The notes under the pieces are model-generated. The model was not told the origin of the DNA, did no database searches, and saw only the letters and a list, made by a program, of their open reading frames with translations. A stretch of DNA of 64,000 nucleotides from an uncultured Draconibacterium sp. (GTDB taxonomy: Bacteria > Bacteroidota > Bacteroidia > Bacteroidales > Prolixibacteraceae), in the NCBI RefSeq assembly GCF_963675065.1, contig NZ_OY775906.1, forward strand, positions 3,512,001-3,576,000. The letters run 5' to 3'. This document shows, in pieces, positions 62,171 to 64,000 of the stretch. Position 1 is the first letter of the stretch. Each line of letters opens with the position of its first letter. The translations under genes and the position numbers were made by a program.

Positions 62171-62842
62171 ATGCTAAAAAAGTTTGCTTTAATTGTTGCA
62201 GGTGGCAGCGGAAACCGAATGGGGGCTACCGTTCCAAAACAATTTCTTGAAATTGAGGAGAAGCCTGTTTTAATGTACACTTTTGAAGCCTTTTTACGTT
62301 TTGACCCTGACATTGAATTTGTGCTCGTTTTACCCGAAACACAGGTTGAACACTGGAAGAAACTTTGCGAAAAACACGCGTTTAAAACAAATTACAAACT
62401 TGCTTTTGGCGGCGAAAACCGTTTTCAATCCGTAAAAAACGGGCTCGCACAAATTGATGATAACGGCATTGTTTTTATACACGATGGCGTTCGGCCGCTG
62501 GTAGCCAGGGAAACTATTGAACACTGTTTTTCGGAAGCTAAAAAATCGGGCAACGCCTTGCCGGTAGTTCCTCCTTCGGAATCGATTCGTTATTCCGATG
62601 AACAAGGCAATAAAGCTGTCGACCGAAGTAAATACTTTCTGGTACAAACACCGCAAACTTTTGATGTACAATCAATAAAAGAAGCTTACCAAAAAGCTCA
62701 GCACGAAAATTTTACCGACGATGCTTCTGTTCTTGAAAATGCCGGACATAAAATTCATCTTGTTAATGGCAATCGCGAAAACATAAAAATTACCTGGCCT
62801 CAGGATCTTATCATCGCCAAAACCTTTCTTTTTCCACAATAG
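62171..62842 (+). CDS. ispD: 2-C-methyl-D-erythritol 4-phosphate cytidylyltransferase
   Basis: The protein is 223 residues from the ATG at 62171; a TTG one codon earlier is not needed. It has the nucleotide-binding FALIVAGGSGNRMGATVPKQ, VFIHDGVRPLVARET and FLVQTPQTFDV, with the conserved Arg and Lys residues. It forms CDP-ME in the MEP pathway, which also includes dxs in this window. No ispF lies beside it. A promoter cannot be placed with confidence. Confidence 0.94.
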   Translation: MLKKFALIVAGGSGNRMGATVPKQFLEIEEKPVLMYTFEAFLRFDPDIEFVLVLPETQVEHWKKLCEKHAFKTNYKLAFGGENRFQSVKNGLAQIDDNGIVFIHDGVRPLVARETIEHCFSEAKKSGNALPVVPPSESIRYSDEQGNKAVDRSKYFLVQTPQTFDVQSIKEAYQKAQHENFTDDASVLENAGHKIHLVNGNRENIKITWPQDLIIAKTFLFPQ

Positions 62843-63023
62843 TATAATCGGCGTTTATTGGTAAATATTCGCCACTTACCGATTTCGCTAAAGGAAACTT
62901 TAATAATCCAAATAGTTTTGCATTTACTTATTACTCTTCAAAGAGTGCTCAATTTTAGGAATATTGTAAGTTTAACTTTAAGTAAACTTTTAACCCCAGC
63001 AAAGTTTCCTAACAAAAAAAGAA

Positions 63024-63031
63024 TACTTTTG
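63024..63031 (+). promoter_or_regulatory. -7 promoter element overlapping the TetR start region
   Basis: TACTTTTG matches TAnnTTTG and ends 4 bases before the GTG start at 63036. If it is used, transcription would begin at or very near the start codon. TTTC 15 bases upstream is a poor -33 box. Confidence 0.4.
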
Positions 63032-63035
63032 CCAC

Positions 63036-63662
63036 GTGGAAGAAAAGAAAAAATATATTATTGAAAACGTAGGCCATCTTTATTTTAAGAAAGGTATACG
63101 TGCGGTTACCATGGACACCGTGGCAGCCGAATTCAGCATCTCAAAAAAAACGCTTTACCAATATTTTACCGATAAAGAAGACCTCGTCAATCAGGTTATC
63201 GAGTTCTTTATGGATGAAAGTGGTAAAACATTTAAGGAATTGGATGATAAAAATGCCATCGATAGTATTCTTCTCATTCGCAAGCATGTAGCATTTATTT
63301 TAAAATTCTATAATAATGGCATTGAGAAGGATCTTAAAAAGTATTATCCCAAACTATATAAAAAGATAAATGAGGTAAAACGCGAACGAATATTTACCAA
63401 TACCATCGACAACCTGAAACAAGGAATGGCGCAGGGCATGTATCGTACCGATCTTGATCCTTATCTGATTGCCAAACTGCAAGTTGGCAGGATGTTGTAC
63501 ACAATGAATCCGGACTATGGAATTTTTAAAGAATACGAAGTAAACTCGCTCGCATTTTTCGACAGCATGATGGACTACCACATGAATGCCATTTGCAACG
63601 AGAAAGGAATAAAATATTATAAAAAACAGCTAAACAAAGTTCAGTATGAAGAAACAAATTAA
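63036..63662 (+). CDS. TetR/AcrR-family transcriptional regulator
   Basis: The protein is 208 residues from the GTG at 63036. The N-terminal helix-turn-helix is visible as NVGHLYFKKGIRAVTMDTVA followed by EFSISKKTLYQYFTDKEDLV. The C-terminal ligand-binding domain is helical and unspecific. Its end overlaps the TolC-family gene by 17 bases, so it likely controls that efflux operon, including itself. The start must be at or near 63036 because the first helix begins there. Confidence 0.88.
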   Translation: MEEKKKYIIENVGHLYFKKGIRAVTMDTVAAEFSISKKTLYQYFTDKEDLVNQVIEFFMDESGKTFKELDDKNAIDSILLIRKHVAFILKFYNNGIEKDLKKYYPKLYKKINEVKRERIFTNTIDNLKQGMAQGMYRTDLDPYLIAKLQVGRMLYTMNPDYGIFKEYEVNSLAFFDSMMDYHMNAICNEKGIKYYKKQLNKVQYEETN

Positions 63663-64000
63663 ACAATTAATCTTGTTTTTACTTTTGTCAGTTGTGGGAC
63701 TATCGCTGAAAGCTCAGGAAGAAGAAAACACCCGGTTTTCGCTCGATCAGGCCACACAATATGCCATGCAAAACTCGTATGTTTTGTTTAATACGAAACA
63801 AGATGTAACCATTGCTCAGAAACAAGTTTGGGAAACAATTACAACCGGATTGCCGCAAGTATCAGGAACAGCTAATTACAGCATGTTTCTGAATCTTCCA
63901 GTTTCGCTTCTTCCGGGAGAATTTTTTGGAGAAGATCCGGGCACCTACATACCGGTAAAATTTGGACAGGATTATAGTGCCGATTTCGGATTCAGTGTAT
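63646..64000 (+). CDS. TolC-family outer-membrane efflux protein (partial, runs off the window)
   Basis: The reading frame opens at ATG 63646, inside the end of the TetR gene, and continues past 64000. It has a signal peptide (KQIKQLILFLLLSVVGLSLK to AQ). FSLDQATQYAMQNSYVLFNT, IAQKQVWETITTGLPQVSGT and AADFGF-like text follow, matching the first helix-strand repeat of TolC proteins. It would form the outer-membrane exit duct of a tripartite pump. The TetR-TolC order suggests that membrane-fusion and RND genes follow. Confidence 0.85.
   Translation, partial: MKKQIKQLILFLLLSVVGLSLKAQEEENTRFSLDQATQYAMQNSYVLFNTKQDVTIAQKQVWETITTGLPQVSGTANYSMFLNLPVSLLPGEFFGEDPGTYIPVKFGQDYSADFGFSV

Overview
The window is a chromosomal segment of a Bacteroidota bacterium, most likely a marine or anaerobic member of the Marinilabiliales (Prolixibacteraceae-like). 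This rests on inference from gene content: DUF2807, DUF4834, DUF5020 and DUF5723 families, a single-chain glycyl-tRNA synthetase, an F0 subunit a with a long periplasmic N-terminus, SusC-type plug motifs, and promoters of the Bacteroidota TTTG / TAnnTTTG type with weak Shine-Dalgarno sites. No rRNA, CRISPR array, intact insertion sequence or prophage is visible.

Layout. 1-7.6 kb: a CD225/DUF2752 membrane pair, two exported sugar enzymes (TIM-barrel isomerase and Gfo/Idh/MocA oxidoreductase), a DNPH1-like nucleotide N-hydrolase, two MscS channels and an S41 protease. 8.2-13.9 kb: tandem DUF2807 proteins, an outer-membrane DUF5723 protein, DUF4834 and glyQS. 14-34.7 kb: a surface-polysaccharide region with four GT4 glycosyltransferases, wecC and wecB (UDP-ManNAcA supply), two methyltransferases, a flippase, a YfhO protein, a GT39-like protein and an oppositely oriented wbpE-wbpD-wbpA-wbpB set (UDP-GlcNAc3NAcA supply). 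A DNA-3-methyladenine glycosylase is embedded in it. 34.8-43.7 kb: a POT-family transporter with a deleted tandem copy, a membrane-tethered receiver protein, coaX, dxs (frameshifted as given), an orphan histidine kinase, DUF177-rpmF and fabH. 43.8-50.2 kb: bactofilin followed by atpZ/atpI-like genes and atpBEFHAG, without atpD or atpC. 50.3-64 kb: a ThuA protein, a secreted tandem NTF2-like protein, a 1983-residue alpha-2-macroglobulin with an inserted CarboxypepD_reg/TonB-plug module, tRNA-Val(GAC), a purine permease with an outer-membrane partner, DUF2461, ispD, and the start of a TetR-TolC efflux operon.

How the genes work together. The polysaccharide region encodes two separate nucleotide-sugar pathways plus transferases and a flippase, but no initiating transferase or recognisable polymerase, so the locus continues elsewhere. 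dxs and ispD belong to the MEP isoprenoid pathway. The ATP synthase genes supply F0 and the delta, alpha and gamma subunits; beta and epsilon must lie elsewhere.

The most unusual items are the macroglobulin with a SusC-like plug near its bait-region position and a retained CNEQ thioester motif, the membrane-anchored receiver domain with an orphan kinase 3 kb away, the frameshift in dxs, the transporter relic, a possible premature stop in the wbpB homolog, and several families of decayed intergenic inverted repeats.
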